Origin: Cloeon dipterum
Lineage: Eukaryota; Arthropoda; Insecta; Ephemeroptera; Baetidae
Direction: 5' to 3'
NCBI RefSeq assembly: GCF_949628265.1
Contig: NC_088787.1
Location: 35,948,844 to 36,012,843 of the forward strand
DNA length: 64,000 bases
The notes under the pieces were generated by a model. That model searched no databases, was not told the DNA's origin, and worked only from the letters and a program-made list of their open reading frames with translations. Position numbers and translations under genes: made by a program. Numbering within the stretch: position 1 is the stretch's first letter; each line of letters starts with the position of its first letter. This document shows, piece after piece, positions 12,761-24,600 of this stretch.

Positions 12761-12869
12761 GCTGTCACTTACTATGCTGAAAGAATTCATTTTGAGGTGA
12801 TTTCGGGTTCAAAGCGATTAAATTTAATATTATTAAAAGCTGTAAAATGTGTTTTTTACAAGCTTTGTG

Positions 12870-13265
12870 CCGACTTTCACGCAATTTTTCCCCTTTATTT
12901 TGCTACAAATGGCCGGCAGAATATCACAATTATTAACGACAAACGCACAAATTCCATTTGTTTTATTTAGGACCAATGAATTGTTTATACTAAAAATGAT
13001 TTTAGAATTATTTGGAGCGAGCAGCGCGTGAATTGAACAAACTACTCTGTGATTGGTCCGCTTGTCGCTCCTCGGCCACCGCGTAAATAGAGCAGCGCTG
13101 CCGCGTCCGCGACACTCGCTCGCCTGCCTCTCCCGCGGAAAGCCACTCCCGCCCGCCGTCCGCGGCACAAAAAGAAGCGGCTATTGAAGAGCGAATTCAA
13201 ATTCCAAATAACGCTTCCATTGACTAACACGAAGGCGCAAAAGGCTAAATTGAATGGTTGCAATT
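12870..13265 (+). repeat. R1 repeat, copy C
   Basis: Same architecture and orientation as copy A: GTGATTGGTCCGCTTGTCGC, then CGCGTAAATAGAGC, then CTCGCCTGCCTCTCCCGCGG. Lies about 110 bp downstream of copy B and diverges from it along its whole length, so it is not a simple tandem slip. Confidence 0.8.
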
Positions 13266-14580
13266 AGTTTATATAAAATAATGCGGAAAAGATAATTTTT
13301 TAAATTATGTATCACCAAGAAAATTCGTGAAAAGAGTGCTGTCAGTTACAGCTGTGAATGTTTTCAAATAAATTCTGGGAAGAAACAACCAAAATTAATT
13401 CCAGTTCTAAATAAAGCAAGTTGCTGTCAATTTACTTCTTTTTTGCTAATTTAATATTAATAACAACTTAAATTACACGTCGACATTAAAAATTCCATTT
13501 CAAATCATATGATTTTTTAAACAGAAAGGAGAACTCTTTTATCTTATTGGAGCTTGTAGAAATTAACCACGATCGTATTGGTGATGGCATTTTTAAAAAT
13601 ATTTTTCACGCAATATTGGACACCAACTAATAGAGAATTTAAAATCACATTTAATTTTGTGCTAATTAAAATCTAGCCCGTATAATTTGACCTTTTTTAA
13701 ATTGAAAAATCAATTTTTTTTTTAAAGATATTTATATAGATGCCGAGAATTTGAAGAGGAAATATTTTATATGTTTTGCTTGTAGAGATACGCCCATCGG
13801 CCAGGCCCCGTGGCACGGTTTTTGCCATCTGTGGACACCGCACGTTCGGACAATTCGCCTTTACAACATCTGATTTGCCGCACGTCCGTCCAGCTTAATT
13901 TATTACCAAACGTCGCTGAAATTGTCCTTGGCTTCACACTCGATTTGTGCAATCAGTTTACGCCTCTCGCACAAACAGGGTTTGGTTTGTCTAAGCCTGG
14001 CTCATAATTCCGCGCTTTCTCATTTTAGCTCTTGTTCGCTTATCTCGCATCAGGATGTGTGCCGCCAAAATGTGTGTGCATTCGCGCGCGCCTTTTTCTC
14101 GGCCGCCTTCTTCTCACTCGCTTTGTTTTTCGCCATTCTTGTACACTAATTTCCGTTCCATAATACGGGATTTTCAGGCGTTACTTATGATGGTTCAATA
14201 CAAGTCTGAATTCACTGACCAAGTCATTTAATTCGCTCTAACGGCAGTTTATCCGCAACGAAATTGGGTTTAAACGCGCAATAACTTTTCCGCGTCGCTT
14301 GTAGTGAATTGACCAGTAAAAAGAAAAACTTTGTTTCATCTCGCAACAAAGATTTTTAACCTCAACTCTGCTGCCATAATCGCTCGTCATAATTCTCGAG
14401 ATAATCGGGTGCGAAATCCACCCACTTACTCCAACAGTTCCTCACGAACTGCACGTTTCCGCCTGCTTCGCAAACATATTATGCGCTGAGAGCCAAATTT
14501 CTTTGTCTGTCAGATTAATTTCGCTCTTTTTCAACTCAAATTCTCTCTGAAACTAAGTTCAGATTTTTTGCTCATCGGAT
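13266..14580. other. Intergenic stretch, no gene recognised
   Basis: AT-rich to about 13780, then a less AT-rich block (13780-14150) ending in a pyrimidine-rich run with CpG (GCATTCGCGCGCGCC). Short open frames on both strands are unconvincing. Weak resemblance to the sequence before 7290 suggests the segmental duplication may begin here. Confidence 0.4.
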
Positions 14581-14584
14581 TTAA

Positions 14585-15420
14585 GGAGTAGGAGGAGGGA
14601 ATAAAGGTCAGTTTCTGACCTGCTGGACTTTCGCTTGATGAATATTATCAGCGGATTACACTCTCCTCTGCACAGCGCCTATATTTTTGGGATTTTTGTT
14701 CTTTGACACGTACCTGAAATCCCGCGATGAGTCCGTGCTCCAGAAACCGATTGTTCGGAATAAAGCCACAAAGAAGAAGCCCTCCGTTCCGTCTGCAACG
14801 GGAGTTCTATAAATTTATTGTTTTAAAAAACTTGAGCATAACAGATTTTCTAGAAAAAAAGTAGAAAATTTTAAATTGTTAGAGAAAAAAAGATGTTTTT
14901 ATGGGACAGATTGATACCAGTAGCAGGGTTGACTGATTGAGCTAGGTTGATAAAGAGGTTACAAAAATATACAGAATCACTTTGACCGATGGACCGCGGG
15001 TGTATAAATTATGAAGAGAAAAAAATTATCAGAGGAGGATCGAGTGTCGGGCACGACGGACGAGCGGCCGTTTTGGTCTGTCGAGTCAAGAGAAGAAATT
15101 TGGACATCCAAACAAGGGCTTCTTTTATAACAGTTTGCGCCGCAAAATATTCTGAAAGCGACCTCATTATTCCAGCTCCGAGTAAGCAATTTTCTGCCTA
15201 ATCCTTTTAGCCTTTATCTTAAAATGAGGATAATGTCAAAATTTATCAAGTTGCCGTTTTAAATTTTTCAGAGAATCGGCTCAAAGGTTTGCGTTTGCAT
15301 GTCCCTACTGCAAAATCATGATTTATTTCACAATTTAGAGAAGTTTTCTACAACATTGTTTGCCCTTACCATTGGATAGTTCGAGAGGAGGAGATTGAAA
15401 TCAATCAATAGTAATCTTTA
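14585..15420 (+). pseudogene. Duplicated promoter and decayed exon 1 of the protease gene
   Basis: Second copy of the 7290-8110 block. The end of exon 1 is recognisable (GTTTGCGCCGCAAAATATTC, ATTCCAGCTCCGA) with a donor-like GTAAGC after it at 15182. The sequence matching the ATG and most of the signal peptide is rearranged. Intron similarity continues to about 15420 (CACAATTTAGAG...CATTGGATAG), then stops. No downstream protease exons were found, so this is a truncated relic. Confidence 0.7.
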
Positions 15421-15629
15421 ATTACAACAAAGCAAGAACAAATCACTTCGTTATCTCAAAACCATCCTGATCAAGATTTTTCTGCTTGCGTTGCACCTCA
15501 AAATCATAAGCACCACGGCCACAATTTTGTTTTATATCTCAGCTCAAATTGGCGATTGTAGGGGCCAGCAGAAATCGCTTTTCTGTATGAAAAAATAACT
15601 GAACAGGTAATTTTTTCAGGCTGTGTGTC

Positions 15630-16010
15630 GAATTTCAATAAATTTTCCTCTTCATTTTTTTACGATTGGCAGAAAATGGCAGCATAATATAACAATAAAC
15701 GCTAAAATTCCTGCTGTACGGTTTTTGCAAAAATATGTTTATTAATAAATATTAAATGGGTTTGATGCGGTGCGAGAATTGAAGGAACGATAATCTGTGA
15801 TTGGTCCGCTCACCGCTCCGCGGCCTTCGCGTAAATAGAGCTGCGCTGCTCGCGTCCGCTTCACTCTCTCGGCTGCTTCTCCCGCGGAAAGCTGCTCGCG
15901 TCCGCCGTCTGCGGAACAAAAAGCACCGGCCGCAGAGTGAATTCAAATAATGCTTACAGTGACTGTCAGGGAGGCCAGAAAGGCGCAAAAGGCTTTTAAT
16001 TGAATGATTA
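15630..16010 (+). repeat. R1 repeat, copy D
   Basis: GTGATTGGTCCGCTCACCGC, CGCGTAAATAGAGC, CACTCTCTCGGCTGC and the tail GGCCGCAGAGTGAATTC are all present in the plus orientation. Ends in AGGCCAGAAAGGCGCAAAAG like copy B. Confidence 0.8.
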
Positions 16011-16011
16011 C

Positions 16012-16600
16012 GATTATTTTTATGAAAAAGGTTTTTATTACAATTATTGGAGATCGCCGCGATCCGCCATTATTGTTTAAATTACTCCACTCCTGACGTA
16101 CAGCTGTGATTTGGATTTTCTGCAGTTTTAAATTTCGTCGTAGAAAATTATCAAATCCGAACTGTGAACGTAGATGTGGTTGCCTTAATTTACAATTTCA
16201 AAATAAAAATTCTTGAAAAGAGTCAAATAAATACTTCACATATATTTTTGAAGAAATTCTGAGATGTAGCGGTTCAAAAGAATTCCATTTTTAATTCAAA
16301 ATCAAGAAAATTATTGTTAATATTTATTTTTTTATTATCTCACAAAATATTAATAGCAATTAACAAAGCTCCTTTCCACGTTCAAATACAATTTTGTGCT
16401 AAATAAACTCTAGAGCTCGTATTTGTAAAATTTCGACATGTTTTGTCCAAAAAATTAATTCTTACGATATTTTCAAAAAGGAAACAAATACATATTAGTT
16501 ATGCCTTTGCGACAGTAGATGGTGCGGCTTGGCTTTGCTCCTTCCACACGAAACGGCCAGTTGAACTAAATATCCCGACCTGAATTGTGTTTCATTTTTT
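16012..16600. other. Upstream region of the membrane-protein gene
   Basis: AT-rich. The promoter of the gene starting at 16612 should be here; ACACAGAG just before the ATG is acceptor-like and may end a 5' UTR intron. No clear TATA box. Confidence 0.4.
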
Positions 16601-16611
16601 ACACAGAGAGA

Positions 16612-18533
16612 ATGCAGACTGGAGTGAAGTTACAGCTCGTGCTGCTCTCGATTTGTCTACAGATCTTCACGTGTTCCTGCTCCTCCCTCGAGTTTGAACA
16701 CAAGAATATCAACAGCTGGGAACTTCTGATCGGAGCTAATGGTAAAGTTACATTAACACATTTCAAATAATATTTCCGTCCCTTTTACGTGAGCAAACAA
16801 CATTTTTCTCCGAGTTTTCACGGGTTACTCGTCTTTTTTATTATTTATTATTGGCATGCAATTTACTTCAAGCCAACATTTTCTAACTGTTAACAGTTTT
16901 TGTAGATTTTTTTTACCAGGAAGTCTGATAAGAGACTAAAAATATGTGTGGTGAAAATGCAGATAAAAACAGGAAAAACGAACCATATACCGCATAATTA
17001 TATTTCAACTGAGACGCTTTATGTTTTTTAATTTTAATTTATTAATTTCCAAAGCTGCAGGTGTGTCTCCATGCCTGTATAATACCAACTTGGTTCACAC
17101 TTTTGCGCAGCTAAAGTACAAGTTGATGCCCTGGACATTTTTAATATGGGCCCACATAGACCCCAAAGTAAAGCGCTTCCCTATATCATTCAATGTAAAA
17201 ATATCGCCAAAAACCCGGCAAGTTAACGCGGGCTGATGCCAAATGATGTGTCGAGCGGTTTAAACCTCGATCCGGCCGATAGGAAACAAAAAATAAAACA
17301 AGAGTTGGCTTTTTGGGGGTGGCGGGGGCGGCGATTACGCCCACCACACACTTATTTTTTGCTCTTTCAATTTTCTCAATGATAAGCTGATTCCGGCGCT
17401 CGCTCTCACAGTCCCTGAGATTGGTGCCAGAGCAACTTTTCGCGATTTTTCCAACGCCGCCGACTGTTTCGAACGCATCCACTCGCGAATTTTTCAACAC
17501 GTTTCACGACAAACGAGAAGGAAAAAGACCACGAAGGCGTGCGCGGCGCGACCCGCAGGGTGCGAGCAGCCGGGCGGCCCGTCATTCCCGTCAAGCGCTT
17601 TTTTATATTACAAAATGACAATAGCACTTTAAAAAATCTGGTCTGACGAGTAAGAATAAATTTTTTTTTAGTGGAAAAAGCCCGATTTGTGGCATTTGTT
17701 AACTATGTATTCTGGGTGCAGTGGCTCCTCACTTGCTCTCAAACAATTTTAGAAAATTGACGTCTCCGAGTTCTGTTTTCAGGGCCTGGGGAGGACCCTA
17801 TGAGCTCCAACGGTGCCCATTGATGAGTGCTACTGGTCCGAGTTTAGTTTTTCGAAGTCGGATAATTTTTATACAGAAGATTAATTTTTTTCCTTTTCTA
17901 CCCTTGAAATGGGTACAATTTTTGCTAGAGAAAATCCTCTAATAATTTAAATCTATAAGTTTTGCACCGTTCTTTTTAATGAGTCATCGCTTCTCATCTC
18001 GCTATCAATTTTTTTCCAGAAAATGAATTCCTGTACGACTTCTGCCGGTACGATGCATCAGAAAACATCGAACGGTGCAAGAATAAGCCAAGAGCGACTG
18101 TTGACATGAAATCAGCATGCAATTGCAGCGTGAATTACACTGCAAACGCAGAGAAGAGCTTTGCATACTTCAACGTCAACTGCAACAATCAAACAGGTAA
18201 ACAGAATCAATTTTATTTTATAAATTTTGTGATTTAAATTTTGCTTTAATAGTTGACGGCATGATGGGTGGCTGCCCACAAAAACTGACCATCACTTACG
18301 AGCACGGCGACGTGCGTCATCCAGTTACAAGCGCGGAAACACCCACAGCTGCCAAAACTCAAGATGAAAGCTGCAGCTCCGTAATGTGGATTATTGTGTT
18401 TTTATCCCTTTCACTCGTGATCAATGTGGTCTTGACCGCTGCATTTTCATACCTGTGGATGGAGAAAAGGGAGCAGTTGAACAAGCACATTCCATCCAAG
18501 CAAAGTAAGGATGATGCCAATACACAAATTTAA
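16612..18533 (+). CDS. Cysteine-rich type I single-pass membrane protein
   Basis: Three coding exons, 16612-16741, 18020-18196 and 18253-18533, joined in phase to give 195 residues. Residues 1 to about 27 form a signal peptide (MQTGVKLQLVLLSICLQIF). The ectodomain has several cysteines (DFCRYD, RCKNK, ACNCSVNYT, NCNNQT, GGCPQK) and N-glycosylation sequons. A Thr/Ala-rich stalk precedes one hydrophobic segment (VMWIIVFLSLSLVINVVL). The short charged tail (MEKREQLNKH) ends KDDANTQI. This predicts a small cell-surface protein. I do not recognise the family. The 1.28-kb first intron contains a GC-rich block (see 17180-17630). A polyA-type AATAAA lies near 18770. Confidence 0.75.
17180..17630. other. 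GC-rich block inside the membrane-protein intron
   Basis: Unusually GC-rich for this window, with overlapping open frames on both strands, a G-rich run (TTTTTGGGGGTGGCGGGGGC near 17310) and CpG clusters near 17540. No domain, start context or splice frame convinces me of coding. Could be a regulatory island or an exon of an unseen transcript. Confidence 0.35.
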
Positions 18534-19770
18534 GAAAAAGAATGATATCTTATTTTAACGTTGGCCTCGTACAAAGATAAAAATATGTTAAATTATTACA
18601 GGGCTCCTATTAAGCCTTCAACAGATTGTATTTGGCCCTGACCCTCACTGAGGGGCTGTAATCTATTTCAAATGCTATAAATTCAGGTCAGTCTAGGGCC
18701 GCTGACGTGATAACATTTCCTCCGATCTCAGTTGGCTCAATTCAATCTGTACGTGTCTTCGTATGTTTGAATAAAAATAGCTCATTATGACAAAAAATAA
18801 TTTGAATTACTTCATTTTTTAACTACAAAAAAGCTGTGGTTTTGAACTGATTATGTCTGCAGGAAAAATGATAACTCGCGCATCCGTTCTCAGCAATGAG
18901 AACCTCCTTTTTCCTCTCGCTCTTTTGATAACTGCTTCCTCAGCTCATGAATGATCTAAAATTAAAAAAAAATCACCCGATCTGACTTTTCAACAATGCA
19001 TGGCAGCCAGAGATGCGAATTTTGCGATGAGCCCTAACCTAATCTGCGGTAAAAATACAAAGTCGAATGATTAAAGAAACTTGCATAGTCTGTTTTTATT
19101 TTATAATTTATTGAAATTCTCACATGGGGTAAAGGCTGTTTAAAATTTATTATCTTTCAAAACGGCACGCTTCGTCGACTCCTGCTGCTGCAATGAACGA
19201 CCGACTTGGCATTCGTAACAAAAATGCAACAAATTTTGCTAAATGGCACCAGAGAAAAAATTGACCTAGAATTGTTGAAATTAAGGATTGACCTTCAAAT
19301 ATGAATTAAAATCATTTTAATGCAGAAAAACTGGATTGTGATACGGAAAATAATCTCATTTAGGTTTCCCCCCAAAATTTACAGATTTTATTTACTGTCA
19401 GTTTTTATTTGTTTTAAGATTTCTGCAATCAAGTCTGACGTAATTTCTTACTATAGTAGGTATGATGCATATATCGCTGCGTGTGACAATTGTGTATGAA
19501 AGGAGAGGCGGAGGAAATGCCCAGCTGACAATGAGCACCATATTAAGACACATGCTTATGATATGCATCTCCTGAATGATTCACCGAGCGACTAAAAAGC
19601 CGTTTCGAGTGACTGCCTACGTCTGCATTGCTGCTGTGTTTACTATATTTTCAGGATTATTTTAATTATTAATGCTCAATTTTCAAAAGTATTTGCAGTT
19701 TAAAAAAGCAAATGAAAAATATAGTATTTATCAGCTCGACATAGGATTTATTCTAAACTCTTAACATTTT
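18534..19770. other. Intergenic stretch, no gene recognised
   Basis: 3' flank of the membrane-protein gene followed by AT-rich sequence with no supported frame. The bases after about 19640 resemble 28040-28200 and lead into an R2-R1 pair. Confidence 0.45.
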
Positions 19771-19779
19771 ATAAATCAA

Positions 19780-20210
19780 AAGTGACCTCTATTCTTAAAT
19801 TTAGTGGTTTTTCAGCAAGTAAAAATGGTCCACAAAGTCAATTGGTCTCGTCAATGAAAATATGATCATCGCGTTAAAACTTAAAACAAACAAAATGCAT
19901 GCTACGCGGTCCTTTTGCGAGTTCGAATATTTGCAACGGTAAACGCACAGGCTCCGGCTGTTTTGTTTGTGCTAAAAATGTTTTAGCAAGTATCGGGTTC
20001 GAAAAGGCACGGAGCGAGCGGCTCGTTAAGTGAAGCTACGCGGCTCAGTGATTCATCCGCTCGCCGCAGCTCGGACACTGCGTAACTAGAGCTGCATTGC
20101 TCGCGTCTGCATCACTCTCTCTTCCACAAAAAGCGGCTGCCGTCAGCGGCGAAAAATGACATAATTGGCAACCGCAGAGTGGATTCAAATGCTTTCAGTG
20201 ATGGTTTTAG
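19780..20210 (+). repeat. R2 repeat joined to R1 copy E
   Basis: R2 part 19780-19950: AAATTTAGTGGTTTTTCAGC, CTCGTCAATGAAAATATG, ATCATCGCG, GAGTTCGAATATTTGCAACG. R1 part 19950-20210: TTTGTGCTAAAAATG, a degenerate CCAAT box (GTGATTCATCCGCTCGCCGC), CGTAACTAGAGC and CACTCTCTCTTCC. The most diverged R1 copy. The direct R2-to-R1 junction is also seen at copy F. Confidence 0.7.
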
Positions 20211-20579
20211 ACTGTTTTTAGACGCTTTTCACAGATTTAGACGGTTCAAATGGCTTAAAATTGCATAATTTTTGCTCATTAGATCGTCCCGCAACGAAAG
20301 ACCAGTAAAATAAATAAGGTGATCGTCTAAATTTCACAGCCCTAAACTTGACCCCCTTTTTCCCAGTAGCACTTGATACCTGCATGCAAGAGAGCCTGCG
20401 TGTGATTATTTTTTATATCTATAAAAAACGTCACACTTGCACAGAACGCGTACTGTGAACGACGACCGACCGACCTTGTCATTCGAAATCAATCTGTTTA
20501 AAAAATAAAATATTGTAAAATAAATATATCAATTTAAAAAAATTAAAATATCACCATCTCTTATTTAAAAATTTACCAT

Positions 20580-20960
20580 TTAAAAACCTGACAAGTGATA
20601 TCAACGCTTAAATTTAGTGGTTTTACAAAAGATAAAAAAATGTCCCATAAGTCGATTTATCGCATCAATGGAAATCTATTCATCGCGATCAAACAAAATT
20701 GGATTTAAAAGTTGCGCCAAAAGCAAAAAGCATGCTAGGCTCTCTCGTCCTTGTGCGAGTTCAAATATTTAGCTGCAGGGGCCAGTAGCAGTGGCTAAAT
20801 CAATATTAATTGCAGCTAGGCAATTCGCTTGACTCGAACGCCAGGCAGGTTTGCATAGCAGCCGCATTTTTTAAAAAGCAATAATATGGAATAATTTAAT
20901 CTGTCTTTTGCCACGAATCCGTCCCTTTTAAAGCGGCCAATGAAGGTTCTCCTTGTTTTA
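20580..20960 (+). repeat. R2 repeat, second copy
   Basis: TTTAGTGGTTTTACAAAAG, AAGTCGATTTATCGCATCAA, GGATTTAAAAGTTGCGCC, AGCATGCTAGGC, GAGTTCAAATATTTAGC, then GACTCGAACGCCAGGCAGG and ATAGCAGCCGCATTTT. Matches 29990-30350 over its full length. The 69-residue minus-strand frame inside it is a by-product. Confidence 0.7.
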
Positions 20961-21151
20961 AAAACGATAATTTCGACACAGCAACTAACTCGAAACGCCG
21001 CGGCAATTTGTTTTTTAACCCCCAAAATTAATTTTCAAGCCTGTTCCTTGATAAAAAAAACCATTCGAAATTTTCAGTAATTTTCATGGACCACAAAAAC
21101 GCAATTATTGATCCTATTTATTTTATTTTTAAAATCCCATCTTAAAAGATT

Positions 21152-23968
21152 TTAATAGGTTTTCCGTACATTTTCCAAATGTTTGTTTCGATAAGCATCA
21201 AAAAACTTGATCAAGTTTCTATCTCCCAGACTTTCAAATGCAGCTTCCGATTTCCCGTGTGTGAGAGATTCATCAAATGTTGTGCAAGTCTCGTTATTGA
21301 AATAAAAATCTCCGTCCAAATGGAGCAAATTGGGCAAAAAAGCCGAGGCGTTTTTCAACAATTCACTCAGCGCTTTGAAATACTCGACGTTTGTTTTCTC
21401 CAAAGGATCGCAGTACAGCAGTTGGAATTTAAAATTAGTCAGTCGGCGCAGGATTTTCCCCTGGCAAATCAGGGTGGACACCTTTTTCAGGTCGCTCAGA
21501 TCAAAGTCAAAATCTCCTTGGGTCAAGAGGGAAATCTTCTCCAAATTCGGAGCTGACAGGATATTGGACAAACAGGCACCACTCGTACTGAAATTAATAC
21601 AAATTTTAATTCACACAGATGGCGCCACAGCCACAGTTTATTTACGACTTACGTTTGTACTGGGGCCCATTCCAGTTCTCTCAGTTTGGGGAAGTAATAT
21701 TTTTTGGAAAAGTCATCCAGCAATCTCGATTGGCGCAAACAAAGCTTTACCAGGTTCGGACACGACTTGCAAACCGAATCTAGCTGCAGATCATGATCAA
21801 AGTTTTCATACTCTTCCGCAGCAAAGTAGAGAGCACGCAGATTTGGTCCGTATTTGTCCAAAAATCGGCCTAGAATCTGCGGCGGCGGCACTCGTTGGAA
21901 ACAGAGACTTTTAACAGCCGGAAATTCCAGCAAAGAGTCGATTTGGATGAGGTCGTCCTGCTCCCAATATTCCGGGCGGGTCACCTTTAAAAAATTCCAA
22001 TCATTTTCTTGTTCAGAGGCACCGACAGATGGCACCACAGTTCATTGGCAAGTCAAATTAAACATTTTACTAACTAAAAAGGGAAAATATCAGGTTCTCA
22101 GCAATCTAAATATATTGTAAATTGATGGTGGCGTCATTTTTTATCGTCTCTGGACACTAACTATGGTTAAAGACCCTCTTTGATGACGTTTCTGAGCACA
22201 CCAATTGATTCTTGAGGTTAAAAATAGGTAAAAAGGATATTTTTCCAACCAAAAAGTCCAGCGAGACGTGCGAACTTTTTTCCCGCCAAAACAATATGAA
22301 TGCAAGAACTGCGCATGCGTGAGAGCGGGCTTGAGCACTTGCAGAGAGACCGCGCTTTCTTTGTCAGATCCAGCCAGCTCTGGCGCATGCGCAGTTCTCG
22401 CTAGTACGTTAATATTTTTGGCGGGAAAAATTTCGCACGTCGCGCTGGACTTTTCGGCCGCAAAAATATCCACTTTACCTAATTCGACCCTCAGGAATCG
22501 ATTGGTGTGCTCAAAAACGTCGTCTTTAGATAAACTTTCGCACCTTGAGGTGGGTGACCTTGGGAAGGTTTCGGTGCAACTCGGACAGGCCGGGAACCAC
22601 AGCTACGCTCAAATGCCTCAGTTCAGACTCTTGCAGCGGCGGTTGGACAGGTTGCTCTTCCTCTCCAATGCCGATGTGTATGTCGGAAATGTTGCAGGTG
22701 GCTAAGGAGTGGACGACCCTGAGGTCAGGCAGGTGGCGGATGCAGAGGTTTTTCAACCTCTCCTCAAAGCGAAGCATCGAAAGAATCACGCCGGAGAAGA
22801 GGAAGCACGTCAGGTGCGAAAAGCTGCTCTCAAAGTCGGAAATGTCGCTTTCCAGGTCGTCGGTGTTCCAGTAGAAGTAGATGATCACGTCGACGTACCT
22901 CAAAGACGGCATCGCCCTGCAAAAAATGGGGATTTTAAATATCTCGATATTCCCGGCAAGAAATTGGATATCCGAGGATATCTGTGTAATGACACAGCCC
23001 AGCAAGAAATTAAATATCCTTCAGGATATCCGGATGATATACTTTTTAACAACCTGATGTCATAGGCGGACATCCTTGGATATCCAATTTCTTTGCGGGA
23101 GATGGTCCAAAGATATCTTTTGGATATCTGGATATCCTTTGAATATCTCAACGGAAATCTATAGTTTCTTGCTGGGTAACTAAATTGCTTTGTTTTTTCT
23201 GTGTGTTTCCTGGAGATATTTGACATATTATGGTCTATAATTACAGACAATTATCAATCCTTTCCCGGAAATTTGCCAATTTTAAAAAAGATTTTGATCC
23301 CTTTACCTACAAAGTGTCTTTAAGGCATTGTATTCGAAACATAAGCTATCCACGCGCAGTTTTTTCAGCTTTGAAAGAGATTTTATCGGGGTCAACATCT
23401 CTTCAGTTATGTAACAGAATGTCTCCTCGAATCTTCCATCGTTAATCTCTAGAAATTGGACGTTTGGGGCCAAAGTAGCGATCATTTTTAACACCTTAAT
23501 TAGAAAAAATCTGTAATAATACGGTGTTTATATTTTCAACAAAAATTAACTACCTACTTTGGTGTAGTAACAACATTTTAATTGGGCTGGACAAAAGGAC
23601 ATCAGTCCGTTCAGCTCGATTGTCTTCGTCTGCGGACAGAGCAGCAGTTGCAATGCCTTAAAGTGTCTTTTGAGCACAACCGGGTCTCCATCTTGTTTAA
23701 GACACTTTATATTGGTCAAGCATTTCAGCAGTTTTTCACGCAGACAACAAGCTGGTATAGAAACAAATTTATTAACTGATTAAAAATTAATAAAAACAAA
23801 GATAGACTCACGCAGAGAATGCAACTTTCTTAATGGTTTCCCTTTTCGATCGACGAAATAACCGATATTTTTTATAATTTTCAGTTCACTCAGCGAAAGC
23901 AGACTTTGACCGCCTCTCAGATTTCGCAGCCTCATTTTGGTTTCTTTCAGTCTCGTTTCGTCATGCAT
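21152..23968 (-). CDS. Leucine-rich-repeat protein (insect F-box/LRR-like)
   Basis: Six coding exons on the minus strand: 23968-23812, 23751-23558, 23494-23307, 22916-22544, 21984-21653 and 21587-21152. All phases agree, giving 559 residues ending ENVRKTY. The N-terminus is basic (LKETKMRLRNLRGGQSL), followed by a LREKLLKCLTNIKCL helix. LRR-like units then run along the protein (APNVQFLEIND, MPSLRYVDVIIYF, LPDLRVVHSLATCNISDIHI, CPNLVKLCLRQSRL, APNLEKISLLTQGDFDFDLS). It resembles large insect families of F-box/LRR-like proteins, though no canonical F-box is clear. ATTACAG just before the ATG ends a 5' UTR intron whose donor is at 24031-24032. Introns 3 and 4 contain MITEs. Confidence 0.75.
22170..22530. 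mobile_element. Foldback MITE, family A, in LRR-gene intron 4
   Basis: Long terminal inverted repeats: outer ends TTTCTGAGCACACCAAT and ATTGGTGTGCTCAAAAAC, inner parts GTGCGAACTTTTTTCCCGCC and its inverse with GGCGGGAAAAATTTCGCACG. The centre holds GCGCATGCG palindromes (ACTGCGCATGCGTGAG). A second copy is at 43112-43487. Its right end lies about 15 bases from the splice donor of LRR exon 4 (22544). Confidence 0.8.
22952..23176. mobile_element. MITE, family B, compound copy in LRR-gene intron 3
   Basis: Ends CCCGGCAAGAAATTGGATAT and TTTCTTGCTGGG with a second pair of ends inside (CCCAGCAAGAAAT at 22998, AATTTCTTTGCGGG near 23100), so one element seems inserted in or fused with another. The interior is built of GGATATCC-like words. 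Related copies at 46222-46346 and 53158-53376. The left end lies 36 bp from the acceptor of LRR exon 4. Confidence 0.8.
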
Positions 23969-24600
23969 GACGGTTTCTTTCTGTAATCATAATTAAAATG
24001 GAATAAAATAAACAACCACATTTGAACTCACCCAAAAAAATCAAGGCTTTTTGTTGGACTGGATTCAACTTCAGACTTTGCTTCTTTGGTGTTGAATGAA
24101 CGGTTTTATTTTTAATAAAAATCGAGGTGTCGCAGTTGAAAATATTTTGCTGGCCTTCAATAACATGTTTTCTACTGTTGGAAATTAAAAAAACGGACGA
24201 GTAAATTATTTTACGCATGGCCAGGCATGCACAGCACTTATTAAAAAATTATCTTTATTTTTTTCCAGGCTGAAAAGAAACTCTAAACAACTTTCAATTC
24301 CGACGGCTTCACACTATAATGAAAAATTCATTAGCAAGTTGATCACCGGGAGCTGTAATCTCACAGTTTTATTTTTCCCTCCTCTCCGGCGGCTCGCATC
24401 CAGTTGCGGTTACTTGATGATCTTATTCTTATTGGACACCAGAAAACGTCATTAAACGGCAGTGTGTTTACCGCTGGTGTGACTGAAGCTCTTGCGGGGC
24501 TAAAACGATCCATCGCACGAAAGGGGATCTTGCGGCCCATCACGTCATTTTGTCACTCGATTCGCGAGGCGTTGATGGCTACCGCACGGCGCGCAGAGTA
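23969..24600. other. Divergent upstream region of the LRR and yellow genes
   Basis: Head-to-head spacing between the minus-strand LRR gene and the plus-strand yellow gene. A probable LRR 5' UTR exon lies at about 24165-24033 (minus strand; acceptor-like TTTCCAACAG before, donor GTGAGT after). It carries a short upstream frame starting MLLKASKIFSTATPR. The block 24360-24600 is CpG-richer and may be the yellow-gene promoter. Confidence 0.45.

Noticed and set aside
17186-17627. Overlapping frames of 65-104 residues in the GC-rich intron block
   Set aside because: Open frames on both strands are expected in GC-rich DNA; no motif or splice frame joins them to the membrane-protein exons.
21179-21914. 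Plus-strand frames of 125 and 194 residues
   Set aside because: Antisense shadows of LRR exons 5 and 6; no domain and no splice logic.
22268-23065. Plus-strand frames of 109-145 residues across 22268-23065
   Set aside because: They run antisense through LRR exon 4 and MITEs; the minus-strand exons have consistent splice phases and LRR motifs.
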